Of a stretch of DNA of 64,000 bases, positions 28,501-40,600 are shown piece after piece. Source of the DNA: Lottia gigantea (lineage: Eukaryota > Mollusca > Gastropoda > Lottiidae). The position numbers and the translations under genes are program-made. The stretch lies in the NCBI RefSeq assembly GCF_000327385.1, contig NW_008708943.1, positions 634,519 to 698,518 on the forward strand, read 5' to 3'. The first letter of the stretch is position 1. Every line of letters starts with the position of its first letter. Under the pieces are notes generated by a model. It made no database searches and was not told the origin of the DNA. It was given only the letters and a program-made list of their open reading frames with translations.

Positions 28501-31500
28501 AAATCCATCAAGAATTGGTTAAAAAGCAAGGATTATGACCTAGACTGCAACTAGTTAATTCTTTATCTGATCTCTAATGGATATCTTGACACTTGTCAAC
28601 TTGCAAGAGTCCAAAAAAAACAAGCCCTGTTACAGTCTCTTCCCACAATTAAAAAACTTAATGACATGTTGAACTATATTAACAGAGATTGGCCAAAACT
28701 AGCTGACTCTTATCATTTTAGATGACATGTTTTAACTTATTAGAATGAAAAAACTAAGACAAGTAACAAGCTCAAAATACAACTTAAAACATAACTAGCA
28801 AGTTAAACTATATCAACATTAATTATAATATTAGCCTTGAGCCAAATCTCAACTTCTGGTATAAATTAATATAGGCCTATAATTATAATAACAAAATATT
28901 TATACTGTTGATATAGTGCTCAATACATCAAATGTAGGGCTTATAATTATTTTACAGGATAGAATGAAATGAGATTTCATACAAAGATACAGCATAGATG
29001 AGCAAAAAAGCACAAGCCATATCTTTTCTTGAGTTTTATTGTCTTTGAGTGGGATTCAAACCTTGAGTTCCTCTTTATCCAGTAGACAACATTTTCAAAT
29101 TTCTCAAACAAAAGTTATTATAAAACTACTCCATTAGACATTCAGCCATCTAATATTCAGTCATACAAATCCATACATACAAAGGGAAATAACTCCTGTT
29201 TTACTATACATATAATTCAGACAACAATTATTTCTTCCATCTAACCACTATCTCAAGATAATACATTCTTGCATCTTAAAACAGATTAAGAAATAATTAG
29301 TTGACAATCAGATGACTGGATCATCTTCTTTTTTGTTAATCTTGTATGAAAAAAGACAATATGTACTTGCCTGTAAAATTTGAGTGCTATTTCTGGCTGG
29401 TCAGTATAAAAATGATGTGTTGCGATACAGGCTATAGCTTCAACATGCATATTGTCATAATGTAATACATCTTTATAGAATTTTACTGCATCATCTAGTT
29501 CATTTAAACCCTGAAATAGTCAAACAACATGTCCCTGTTCACTGAAATCATTTACATTGTTTTTTTTCTGGTCTGTTAAATAATCTAAATCTTGTCTTTT
29601 GACAATACAATATTTACTTCTCTGAATCTTTATAACATCTGAATCTCTTCTGAATTTTAAAAGTTAAAAGCTGCTCAGAATATACGGGGTATATCACAAG
29701 CAATCACATGAAGTCCCTTACTAACCTCATGTATTCTAGCTATACCAGTAAGTAAAGTAGTTTCACCAGGGAATTTTTCCAGGCCCTGTTTATATATTTC
29801 TACAGCTGTCAGGGGCTGGTCTAGTCTGACATAAACTTTTCCTAAATACAGGAATGAGTCCACCATTTCTTGTTGTTTTATGGCCGACTTCAGTTGTTTT
29901 TCGGCTTCACGAAACATACCTAATCTGAAACAATAAATGACATTAACTAAAAACTGACTTTTTTTTAGAGGTTGTGTTCAGTTCTCAATAAAATATCATA
30001 AAAACAATTAATAAATGACCAACCTATTGTTATGATGCAACAAGATTGTCTATAACGAAGTAACTTGAGGAAAATTCCATGTAACCCGAACAAAAGACAG
30101 GTTAAAAGGGGCAGAATGATTTTTTCATTGGTCAAAAAAATCAGGCACAAATAGTAAAAAAAATTTTTTAATTCAAATCTTTTTAAATTAGTAATTAACT
30201 CTATCAAAATATATTCAGTTTGATCAAGTAGATGTAAATAACACATTTAGTAAATATTTTCAGATATAATTCCCCCAACTCAAACTTATCAAAATGAAAT
30301 TCCTACCTATAATAACATTTAGCTAGCTGCACTTTCCACCACCAGTCATCAAATTTACACTGTTCAGTAGCTTGCGATGCCAGTTCCAATGCCTTTAAAT
30401 AATAGAGATAATAAGATCATTCATAATGTTCTGTAGCTTGCAATGTCAGTTACAAATTCAAATAAAATCTAAACCATTCATTCAGAATCAGTTTTCAATC
30501 AAAGAGCCCACACTTTCCTCTTATCTTTGATTTTGAAAAAGCCACCTAGGTATTGAGGTAAAACCAATTACTAAAGTCATGTCCAAGGACTAGTAAACCA
30601 ACTAACCTAAATTGTTAGCCATATAATTTCATTTTGACAAGCAACCCAAGTTTTATTCCTTGAAAATATGGGTGATTCTTCCCTGTCTTTTTCACTCTAT
30701 CTTATAAATTATAACACTTACATTTCTCACATCATTTTCATGATGAAAAATATATTCAAATAAAGCTTTGGCTAAATTAGGTCTGGAGGCATATTTTGAA
30801 AAATTCAGCCGAGCTAGGTTAATAAATGGTCCATCTGGGCTGGATAACATTGAGGCCTGAAATTAAACCATTTTAAATTACCAAAATACAGTCCAGATAC
30901 ATTGAGCAAGATTTCAAATTGAATGATGAATCTGAGACATTATTCATGACATTTGCCTCACTAGAAAAGTGGTTTGTTTCCCCAATTGTACCCCTACTTC
31001 ATTATCAAACTTATTGCCCAAAATGTGTCAGAACACACCAAATCAATTCAATTTTCAAAATTTCCTAAGAGGAGACACTACATTTTCCACTGCGCTGCCA
31101 CAATTTGAATTACACCTCGACAGTTGTAAATCCTATTAGTCAGTCTGACCCTATTTAACCACCAGGTTCAAGAGGCAGACGCTACCACTGATTAAAAAGA
31201 AATCATATGAAATGCATATTGAGATTTGAAGATAGTATCCCAGGAAAAATACATGATAAAAACATATTAAAAAGCTTACCGTTCCAAGTCTAACATATCT
31301 GCCTGAAGCACTGGTTACAGGACGGGCTGTATGGGATGTACGTGGTGTTTTAATAGCTTGTTCCATGGTTCCAGGGCGGCCTGACTGAGTCCCAGGACGA
31401 ACAAACCCACTGACAGGTCTTCCAGAGTTTGTCATTGGCCTGAAATTTATGAAGTATAATATGAGAGCCAAAGTCTGGTGACACTGTGTGAATTATCATT

Positions 31501-32168
31501 AATTAATTAATCCAGTTGACCCAGCTTTCTTTCTAATTGGGTATTGGTACATATAACTTACCTAACTCCCTGACTAGGCATTCCTTGACCAGTGCCAGGT
31601 TTTCTCAAAGATGTTCCAGGACGAGCTACTGTTGCTATAGCATTATCATCCATCACCATCTCTGCTATACCTTCTTCATCAACATCCACTTCATCCACGT
31701 AGACCTGCCCAGTTAAGGCTCTTGTCTTCAGTGACCATGCTCCCTAGTAAACATTGAGGCAAATCAATTAGCCAGTGTGTATCACAATATTATAGCCCAT
31801 CTCTAATAGGCTTATACCAAACACTTTTATTTTAAAATGAGTTTTGGTGAGTTGTTTTCCAGTAATCAGACATACATTTTCTTGAGCTACAGCTTGATTA
31901 TATCATAATGACAGGAATATCAGCAGTATCAGAATATTAGATTTTGCAAGGGTTTGCTTCTAAACCACTTACAAATTTTGTAGTACAAAGGTAAATGTGA
32001 GAAATCAGACAGAGGTTCAGAGGACAGGAATTAGAGTGGAATAAATGAAACCGAAGTAGAATTTACCTGATCATAAGGGTTTTTCTCCAATAACTGGGAG
32101 CAGATTTCTTCACATTTTTGGTATTTTCGTCTTCTAAAGTAACTGTAGGCTAAAAACATGGGGTCCAT
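7538..32168 (-). CDS. TTC8: TTC8 / BBS8, BBSome TPR subunit (complete, 11 coding exons)
   Basis: BBS8 is a core subunit of the BBSome coat, which carries membrane receptors in and out of cilia. Exons (minus strand): 32067-32168, 31562-31743, 31280-31439, 30722-30856, 30307-30392, 29726-29924, 29371-29510, 26561-26732, 23151-23273, 16399-16482, 7538-7654. They total 1500 nt, or 499 codons plus stop, against 505-541 in vertebrates. Diagnostic blocks: YFRRRKYQKCEEIC at the N-terminus; VDEEGIAEMVMDDNAIA; the Arg/Thr/Pro linker GRPGTMEQAIKTPRTSHTAR; then TPRs from about residue 190, with DDWWWKVQLAKCYYR, MFREAEKQLKSAIKQQEMVD, NNLGLCCFYAQQYDMTLTCF and C-terminal LKQHFSLL. Exons 1 and 2 join where vertebrates can insert a 10-residue retina-specific exon; no such exon was seen here. 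Intron 7 uses a GC donor (CAG|GCAAGT at 29370); all others are GT-AG. It is divergent from CNIH4. Confidence 0.97.
10447..10613. mobile_element. MITE-like element with CCCTCACA terminal inverted repeats
   Basis: The left end reads GGGCCCTCACACAATTG and the right end reads ATGCTGTGAGGGCAT, giving inverted CCCTCACA termini. Inside, GAATATGAATGC pairs roughly with GTATTCATAAC on the right side. The length (about 165 bp), terminal repeats and lack of coding capacity fit a MITE. Only one copy was noticed. Confidence 0.4.
11448..11760. mobile_element. MITE-like element, family B (TTAAAGGGATA ends)
   Basis: The left end TTAAAGGGATATTGTCATTT and the right end CAACTGTATCCCTTTAAAC are inverted relative to each other. 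Extra copies of the terminal motif lie at 11315, 11377 and about 11790, suggesting nested insertions. Related ends occur at 35375 and at 59274-59472. Confidence 0.4.
12530..13060. repeat. 48-bp minisatellite in TTC8 intron 10
   Basis: The unit begins TTGATTTGGTTGTATTTACC and ends with ACTATAGCTCTAATCTG. Four units at 12601-12792 are almost identical with a period of exactly 48 bp. Decayed units continue on both sides, recognisable by (G)AGCTCTA and CTGTT. Because 48 is divisible by 3, the array reads as an open frame, but it is intronic and not a gene. Confidence 0.85.
16483..23150. other. TTC8: TTC8 intron 9 (6.7 kb)
   Basis: AT-rich intronic DNA. The short ORFs here (60-92 codons) have no recognisable similarity or splice support. 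Poly-A runs occur at 16492-16507 and 22901-22919. Nothing else can be supported. Confidence 0.6.
23274..26560. other. TTC8: TTC8 intron 8 (3.3 kb)
   Basis: Intronic DNA containing an 84-bp tandem duplication (24962-25125). An 82-codon minus-strand ORF at 24339-24587 has no recognised similarity and no evidence of expression. Nothing else was identified. Confidence 0.6.
24962..25125. repeat. 84-bp tandem duplication
   Basis: The block starting ACTTCAAACTATCTCAACTT occurs at 24962 and again at 25046. The first 46 bp are identical between copies, and both run on to a GGATTAAAGGAG/GAATTAAAGGAG tail. This is a recent local duplication within TTC8 intron 8. Confidence 0.8.
26733..29370. other. TTC8: TTC8 intron 7 (2.6 kb) with a GC donor
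   Basis: The intron begins with GC at 29370-29369 (exon end CAG, then GCAAGT) and ends with a normal TTACAG acceptor before 26732. It contains MITE-like family A copy 2 (about 26885-27070). No gene is seen inside. Confidence 0.75.
26885..27070. mobile_element. MITE-like element, family A copy 2
   Basis: It carries the family A blocks: GACAGCCAATCATAG, an internal AATAAGTCGTAATG, then ATTGGCTGTATTCGC and GTTTACAATCC in inverse orientation, and ATACAGTCAAGATATAAGAC near the right end. Non-coding and diverged from the other copies. Confidence 0.45.
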
Positions 32169-32790
32169 TTTACCATTAAAGATGTTTTTTCTCTAAAAAT
32201 TAAAAGTTATCAACTTGAAACCGACTCCTAAGGAATTTGTCTACTTCACAGAGTTATCTTTCCGTGGATTCTTCTATGTTTGACGCGAATGTCCAGACGC
32301 ACGCAGTGTCTTCGATGAGTTGCCAAAAAATCATTATATATCTATATGTAAATTAACCTTTAGCTTTGTGTGGAATTTTCATATTCTACTACTTCACCAA
32401 AAAAATTTCAGAGCAATTTTCTCAATAACTCTTTTTTCTTAGCACCAATTAAAGGATGATTTATGAGTCACCTCCCTTGTTAATTGTATTTTCAATTATG
32501 GAGTCAAAAAAAACAGTCAAGCTGAACTAAACAGAATTTTATACATAACGTATTTTTATTCGAACTTTTTTTTTTAAGAAAAAAATATCCATTTAATAAA
32601 AAATAATCTAATCAAAATTTGGTTTGACAATTTTAAATGATTGAAAGCACTAAACTGAAATACAGTAAAGTAGATTCAATCGGAAGTAACGGGGAGGAAC
32701 TTGGCAATATTTATACATTCGAATATCGAAGATCTAAAAATTTAGAGAAGTAAACTTCAATGTGTTCAAAATAATAACAACATTGGCAAA
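32169..32790. promoter_or_regulatory. Bidirectional promoter region between TTC8 and CNIH4
   Basis: The start codons of TTC8 (minus) and CNIH4 (plus) face away from each other across 622 bp, so both 5' UTRs and core promoters must lie here unless distant untranslated exons exist. No strong TATA box is obvious. A GTTGCC half-site followed by AAAAAATC (32319-32332) resembles an RFX X-box with one mismatch, 151 bp upstream of the TTC8 ATG. That assignment is weak. Confidence 0.6.
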
Positions 32791-34929
32791 ATGGGAACCG
32801 ACGCGATGCTTTTCATTTTCGCCCTTTTAGACGAAGGAGCACTTTTATTTCTTTCGGTTTATTTCGTATCCTTGAAAACTAACATTCCACCTTTCTTTTT
32901 CGAATATTGTTTTTTTTTACTTGAACTATGCTCCTTGTCCAGTTAAAGTGTAAAAAGCCACAGGGTCAGACTGGTGTCTGTAAAATGCTAACTCAAATCA
33001 ATATATTGAATACTGTACTAGAACGTGTAACGTGTAACGTCCCACAAGTCAAATATTAGTGGTCTTATTCTGTTAGATAAGTCGTCTTGTAATTGTTACA
33101 CTTTCATACCTATTTGGTGTTTTGAAATAACTGTTCACTTGATATACGCTTTTGAGGGACCGGGTAGCCGTCTTTCTATCAGTCAAATAAAAACTGGACG
33201 TCATTTGCTTGGTGGTCATGGGTTCTAAGTTTGGTTGGCATGTGGAAGTCTGTTGACTTTGAATATGTCATCATTCCTCATTGTTGCAGTTGACCCACCT
33301 GTAAATGGGTACGGATAATCTGTGAAAGATCAACGCCAAGCAAGAGGTATGGCCAAAGATCAACTGGTAGAAGAAATCCTTAGCGAACCTAATTGTTTAT
33401 CATTGTGAAAGATGGTTGTTTCTTTCTTTGGCTTTCTTAGAACATGGTAACTCAGTTATAAAGCACCTTGTACATGAAGTCATGGGTAGCCTACTGATTG
33501 GAAGAGAAGGATTTTTATAATGATATGTTTTGATTTCTTCCATTGTTCCTTAAAGTATTTATCAGGTTATAACATTATCAGATTTAGAAAGTGATTATTT
33601 AAATGCTACAACTTGTTGTGATAAACTCAACTTAGTAAGTAGAATTTATTTTTCTTTTTTTCTTAACATCTTTTCTTTTTTCTTTCAAAGATTAATTAGT
33701 TTTTCATGAAACGGTGCCATTTATTTACACAGCATTTTGAAAACTAAAGGAATTTTATATCCTGATCTCTCTCATTTAAATATTTGTTCCTTTCAGTGGA
33801 TGTTACCAGAAATAATCGGTCAATTTTTACCCAGTATTTTATTTTTAATTACTGGTCATTGGATACTGTTTTTACTCTACACCCCACTAGGAGCATGGCT
33901 CACTTTCAAGTAAGTCAGATTTGTAGTTTTACATTTGAATTGAAAGTAGAAGTTCTATTTTGGAACTAGTTCATTGTTGATAGTCCAGGATTCAATTTAA
34001 ACTTTCGACAGATGTGTTAAGCTCTGATGGCAGACCTGTGACAATTTCATTTGAGTAAGACATTACTTTTGATCTTTTATTAAAGGGTCTCATTCTTATT
34101 TTGTAATACAAACAGTCTGTTTGTCCCTGTGGTCGAGAAGTTAGACAAGTCTATTGTAATTTGGTGAAATAGACCTGAATCTGACTTGTATAAGTTAATA
34201 ATTTAAGTCCTAGTATATTCAAATTATTTTTTTTTTTTTTTACAGGATGGCAACGAAACCCAGTGGTAATATTGGGATGTTTGATCCCACAGAAATACAT
34301 AATCGACAACAACTGAAACTCTATATGAGAGAAAGTTTAATTCGTTTAGGAACTCATTTATTTTTCTTTTTTGTTTTTCTTTATTTGTAAGTATTCCTGT
34401 TTTTTTTATTTCAAATACTGTTATCAAAACTTTTTCAGTCTTGTTTTAGCCTTGTCATCAGGACAGGCAGTTTGGACTTAATTTCAGCAATTTGTATCAC
34501 TTATAAGAATGAAAATCAGACTTTTGGTTTAGTCCCAATAATAACTTGATGATTCCAAACGAAGTTTAAAAGATGTGCTGATCTCTTATCAGTCAGATTA
34601 TAAAGTATCAAAATGTCATTGCTGTAAACATTCCCATTATTGGCCTCTTGCTCCTGTTCAGCAAGTGTTTATGAGTAAGTCTAAATATTAGAATTTGGCC
34701 CTTTTGCAAAGCAGTTGTCCTAATGATGATTTTTTACCTACTGCATAAGATGAATTGAATTCACTGTCTTTACATAACTGTCAAAATATTGGAACTTGAG
34801 AACAAGCAGTCTGATGGAGATTTTAGGTCTGAAACACATGTGTCAACAGAAAATGGTGAATGAGTGAATGATATTTTTCTATTTTACAGAATGATCTATA
34901 ATTTAGTAAAAGGTGATGAAGTGAGCTGA
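32791..34929 (+). CDS. CNIH4: CNIH4, cornichon family ER cargo-export protein (complete, 5 exons)
   Basis: Cornichon proteins sit in the early secretory pathway and help COPII export of membrane cargo; human CNIH4 has been linked to GPCR export. Exons: 32791-32865, 33566-33634, 33797-33909, 34246-34386, 34890-34929, giving 438 nt and 145 residues (human 139). All junctions keep the frame. Diagnostic blocks: [14 protein letters not shown] (first membrane segment), [20 protein letters not shown], the hydrophobic stretch [19 protein letters not shown], then [19 protein letters not shown], which is close to invariant in the CNIH4 branch, and a last membrane segment [14 protein letters not shown]. 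The FDPTEI block places it with CNIH4 rather than CNIH1-3. AATAAA-type signals follow near 35750 and 36525. Confidence 0.97.
33150..33430 (+). mobile_element. tRNA-derived SINE-like element in CNIH4 intron 1
   Basis: GGGACCGGGTAGCCG followed about 50 bp later by GCTTGGTGGTCATGGGTTC resembles the A-box and B-box region of a tRNA-derived SINE. The downstream part (GATCAACTGGTAGA, then TTATCATTGTGAAAGATGG) recurs in diverged form at about 6345-6405 and 36995-37060. The copy is degenerate and non-coding, and its borders are approximate. Confidence 0.45.
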
Positions 34930-37613
34930 AAGAGACAAGAGGAAGAGTTAACTCAGTTTGGGATGTTGTCAGAAAGCTTGTAATTAACCTTCTGTTATAA
35001 AGTTTATCCAAAAGTTTTCCTTTTTGCCTTGCGTACAGTTATTTGTCTTCCACTCAATTAGCAAAATGTTACGTATCATTTAGCATTTTACTACTGAACA
35101 AGTCGTTTACAAGAACCTTACATTTTATTTGCTTTGCAAGGAATTTTTCAGAAACCTCTTGACTCATTCATTAGAAAAAGACAAGAATCTTTATAATATT
35201 TTGCCAACTGAACAAAGGGCTTGTTGGTTTATGTGTTAATCTTGTTGGAATAACATCAACTAATTACAAGTTTTACTGTTGTATTTCAAATTTAATTGAT
35301 GATGTTGCAAACTTTTTTATCTTCAGATACTAGACATCAGAACAAACTTTAGTATTCGGTGGTTTTGAAAATGTTACAGGGATATTGTTGTTTAAATAAT
35401 ACGTTATTAGTTGATAAAGCTGAAGCTATGCATCTCAAACCTATGTCTATGAGAAAACAAAAACTGTACCTTGACTGCAATAGCCACCTTTCTTGTTTAA
35501 CAGAAGTTTGTTATTGCAGTGATTTGATTGATTTGAACGCTGTCGAATACAGCCAATCAGAGCTTTTGACCTAAAGACACTAAAGTGTATTGTTAAGACT
35601 TTCTGGCAAGGACTATGATTAGCTGTATTTGCTAATGTACAATCCAAACCAAGTACTGCATTTACAAACCTGTTATACAAGGAAGGTGGCTTTTGCAGTC
35701 AAGGTATAAGACAAATTTCAAAATAGCTTGACATTGTGAAGATATGAACAAATAAAAAAAACTTGGCCATGTTACTTAATTAATGTGTGAAAGTATGTAT
35801 TATGTATTATAATCTATTAGGGTGCTACTAGATGTTGTGTCTTGTTTCAGAGCTTACATTTTTATACAATATTACATCTATTGTAATACCAGAGTATAGC
35901 CTAGGGCCAGATTCTCAAAAAATTGTGCGATCAGTGAGTTTATCTAATGGCTCACATTGGATATTACCTAGCTCTGGTTTTGTATTCATCTGTATATAAT
36001 AACTATTCTCCTAATTTATTAACATCTATTTCATTAACAGTATAATGTACACCCCCATTTCATTTTATTCACCCAATAAGGTACAGATCAGTAGAAGGGT
36101 AAACTTTCATTTCAAAAAGCTCAAAAAGATACTGAATATTAATTGTGTAAAACATTTCATTTCATTAGGTCAATAGGAAGTTATTAGCTCCAAATGGAAC
36201 AGAATATTAGCATGTAAACAGAAGGATATAAACTATATTTCATATCATTAGCTCAAAATGGAACAGAATATTAGCATCTATAACTCTGCTCTGGTTCAAT
36301 ATCACAATTATGACTACATAAACTTCATTTCATTTTATTACCTCAACAAGTTGCTTTTTGATTACCAATATATTTTATGAAACACATAATCATACAATCC
36401 TATTGAAGCTCCAATTCAGACATGACTGGCAAATACAGTTAAATCAGTGACAATGTAAAGATGTTTTCAATTCAGATTTGTATTTTAATTTAGTATGTTT
36501 GTGTTAATTGTCAATTTGTAAAAGAAATAAACCTATCTGTAGAGAAAAACAAAATTGTTGTTATAAATTTTTAAAAAATGTTTGGATTTGCCTTATTGCA
36601 AATCCTGGTTACCTTGAATAATTCACCCTGCTCAGAACAAAAAACCGAAACCGGATGTACTACAGTCTCTGCACAATATTAAAAATCGGAAAAGAGTATA
36701 TTGATTCAAATTGATTGATGCCTTGACAAATTTGCACTCATTGCACACTGCAAGATATCGCAACGTATCTTAAAATGCGATGTGCAGAAAAAGCAGAATT
36801 GAAGTGGTCATTCTCTCACATTTCGAATCAATCTTTGGGTACGTGTATAATAGAAAGTTCAATGCCGATGGTTTGCTAAGAATCAGCTAGTATTCCCCCT
36901 ATTCCCAGGACCCCCTAGCTTGCAGAATCACTTCAAAAAGGTTTGGTCAAGGACAACTTTTTGAAAAGAGTTCGAAAGTCGTTGAAGACCTTGAAAGAAT
37001 TTGGTGAAGGATCAACCGGTAGACAGGATCCTCTAAGCATCGGGAATTGGTGAAATTATGCCCAGTGGGTTTGGTCTAAGTATGTTCAAAGCTGTTGGGA
37101 ACTATGCTTTGTTCAAACGTAGCTCTATGTGTTCAGAATTCGATAAGAGTACCGTCTGACAGTGAAGGCAAATTAACAAAACGTAAAAAAAAGCAGATGT
37201 GACGTTCCCACGATTATCTGATAAAAATTCAATGAATTATTCTGGCAAATATGATATGAAGATTTTAGTTTACGGCGAGAGATTGGAAGATATCCATCCA
37301 TCTAGTCCCGGGTAAGATTAACACCTCCTTATTCAGGGCTGGTTCGAAGCAGTGGCAGTTTTAAAGGTGGGTCATAGGTCTTATTTCGAAGTGAAAATTA
37401 AACCCTTTTATTGCTTCAAATTTATCTCGGGCCATCTGACATCCGTTGGCTTATGGGTGCCTTTAGCAGCTCCCAGATCACGCCCGTTTTTGTCCCCCAC
37501 ACCCCGAGCATTTTCAAGATACACTCCTGGTTCGTGGCTTGATCACTGTAAATACTCCAATTAGATGGCGATAATGCCCTTAAATCAGGATATTGTTTTT
37601 CCTATTTTTACAG
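34930..37613. other. Intergenic region between CNIH4 and the xylanase gene
   Basis: It should hold the CNIH4 3' UTR and the xylanase promoter. It contains a family B terminal motif (about 35375), MITE-like family A copy 3 (about 35480-35745) and a SINE-like fragment (about 36925-37060). A good donor, CCCGG|GTAAGATT at 37311/37312, pairs with the acceptor ending at 37613, so an untranslated first exon of the xylanase gene may end at 37311. No protein-coding gene is seen. Confidence 0.5.
35480..35745. mobile_element. MITE-like element, family A copy 3
   Basis: It shows AACGCTGTCGAATACAGCC and CAATCAGAGCTTTTGACC on the left. The inverse ATTAGCTGTATTTGCTAATG and TACAATCC are on the right, with TGCAGTCAAGGTATAAGAC and a terminal GCTTGACATTGTGAAG. 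That terminus is the reverse complement of the start of copies 1 and 4, confirming one family in two orientations. Confidence 0.5.
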
Positions 37614-37626
37614 AACTATCCACATC

Positions 37627-40600
37627 ATGGAAGTCAGAGTATTAATATTACTGTTGGTGGTTACTGTCTGTTCAGGACAAAACCTGTTCCATAATGCTGA
37701 TTTTGAGACGGGAATTTCTGGTTGGAATTGTTGGGGATTTAAATGTGACATAGTGTCTGATTCTCATACCGGAAGCCATGCAGTGAAGGCCTCTTCGAGG
37801 TAACTCTTTAATATATCACGAAACTCTCTCAGTGGTTGCCGTAAATGTGAATCCATATTGTAAAACGACATTCGGCAACTCTCTTGGTAGTAAAGTTAAA
37901 TCCTTGCAGAACTTTCTTGGTAGTTTCTGTAAAACTGAATCCATGTTGCAGGGTAGCATACGGAAAATATCTCAGCATTTTCTGTTTCTTTTTTTTAACT
38001 TTTCTCTCAGAACTCAATTCTACCAAGGGCCAACACAAAGTGTGAAAGGATTGAAGAAGAATACCCGGTATGATGCGTCAGGGTTCGTTAAAATGTTAAC
38101 AGATCAACCAAACAGTCCGAATGGTCAGAAAATAGAATTAGAAATTGCATTCTCTTTTCCTGGTGCGTATACGTTTAATTAAAATTGGTTCAAAGGATGC
38201 TTTATAGCTTTTGTACGTGCACCACAGACACACATCAATTTGTATCATCAGATATCCACAAATATAACAGACGTCACTTATCCGAAACTATTTCAACCGT
38301 GGTTCTTAATTTGCAGGCTGATCTCCTTTAAGGAGCGAGAAAATGAATATTCATGACGTCATGTGACTTTCAAACTGGCAATGAAGTTTCTATGTTTTAG
38401 GTTTTGTTTTGTAACTATGAACACATGTACGAAACTACGATACACACGGGATATAACGTATAATATCAGACAACCCTTATATATTATCGTATGTAAATTT
38501 AATTTAATTTATTACTCTATTTCAGATAATACCAAACAGTATGTAACGGCAGCAAGTAAATCTGGGTTGCTGGTTAAAGATGGTTACGTTAACATTGATG
38601 GTGGATTCCTAACACCAAATAGAGGTTTGGGTTTGAATATCACCGTACACCGTAAATTGAAGTAAAGGGAGACATTAATTACAAACCAGACAAAATTTAT
38701 GTGAAAAGCCAAAACTCTACACCCCATCCCCACCCTGTCTACACTTTCTTCTCATACACGCACCATACCAAGCCTTGACTGGCCAAATTAGAGGTCTTGT
38801 GATTCTTTACTTTTACAGACTTTGTGGATGCGATGTTTTATTTCCAAGGACCGATGCCAGGACAGGAATTTTTAGTGGATTCAATGAAACTTAAAACATC
38901 TTCCAACACCCAAACGTCTGGCCTGTTTTTGGTCAATGGTGGCTTCGAATCTGGGTCTAATGGTTGGGCCTGTTATGGCTTTAAGTGTGATGTTGTGACT
39001 GATGCACATGAAGGTGGACACGCTCTAAAAGTTTCAAAGAGGTGAGAATACACAGAACCGCTACTGGGTCACCTAGTATATATAAGTCACCATAAATTGA
39101 TCACAAAGTAAATTCGGTCCTAGTGCTTTATTCCAAATTTCTATGAACAATTTTTCTGCATTCCATAGAAAATGAATTTATTCATAGACTATAGAAGGAA
39201 CATTGTGTCGTGGAAGATCAATATTATGAAGTCATGCCAATTCCCACTTTCATGGTAAAGTTATCTGTGATACCATTACCTTCTGCTTGGGAAATCTAAA
39301 CTTGAAGCAACTAGGCTTGACAACTACGCAACTGTTTCTGAGAAATCAGTATCCCTTCCCGAGAGTACAGAAAGCTTATAAGGTTTATTAGGTCAACTTT
39401 GGTAAGTCTTTCGAAGTGTTCGCTTATTAAATATTTAGATTGCCAGGCCTGCATTCCTCATAGGAAGTGCACAATGATTTTACGGTTTTTTGTATCCCTT
39501 CAGAACTCAGTATTATCAAGGCCCATCTCAGAACATAAATGGATTACAGTTAAACAGTCAGTATGAGATAGGGAGTTACGTTAAAATGGCAACAGACCTA
39601 CCTGGGGATGTGGTCGGACAGATTGTTTTTATGGAAGTAGTTTTTAATTTCGCAGGTAGGCGATCAAATCAAATTTTAATCATATGTTCACTCGTTCCTG
39701 ATATGCTACACTACGATTAGGTTTATAAACACAGCATCCATTTCAAATAGTCCACATAGCTAAACATGTTTATTTGTTATTTTGAATTGTCATATAAATG
39801 AGAACTCATAACCATTAATGTATATTTAGTAGTGAGTTTTATCAACTCAGGCATCTATTTCTGAATTTTCACAATGTCAAGCTATTACGTACTTTTACTT
39901 ACTTCGTACGTATGCTTTAATTGCAATAATCACCCTTTTTGTATCACCGAAGATTCGATTGGATTGAACGCTAGCGAATACAGCCAATATACAGCAAATA
40001 CAGAGGCTTTGGCAGAAAGTCTGTGAACACAAATCACAGCTGGTCTTTTGAGGGAAATGGTTGGCTGTATTCTATGGGATAAAACACGTAAAAATACGTC
40101 AATTTTATAAGATTAGTCATTTCTACCTAAGAAATGACCACACGATTTTAAGAATTTATACAATCAGATCTGGATCCTTTTTTGAACCAAATACAGCGCC
40201 ATAGTATTCGCTGGCGTACAATCCAAATTGTAATAGCATGATATTAGGTATTTAGTAATAATTCTTATTTAATATATTCCAGATGGAAGTAAATCGTATA
40301 TCGATGTTGCTGGTCGACCAATGATATTGAACAAAGATGGTTTCGTTAAATTACATGGAGATTTTGCTACTCCGTCAAAAGGTAAGGAATTGATGAATGT
40401 GGGTACTGTGGCCAGAATAAAATTAGCATGCTACAATTTCAGTAGTAGTTTTCCTTATATCCTGCAACTCCAATATAGTGAAACACTGTCGTTTGGTGGA
40501 CCGTTTCATATTGTCTATTCCATTCGAGTTCATAATCCTTACCTTAGTGAATACACGTTCTTACTGATCAGAATAAAGTTGTGCTCCCATGAACACACCA

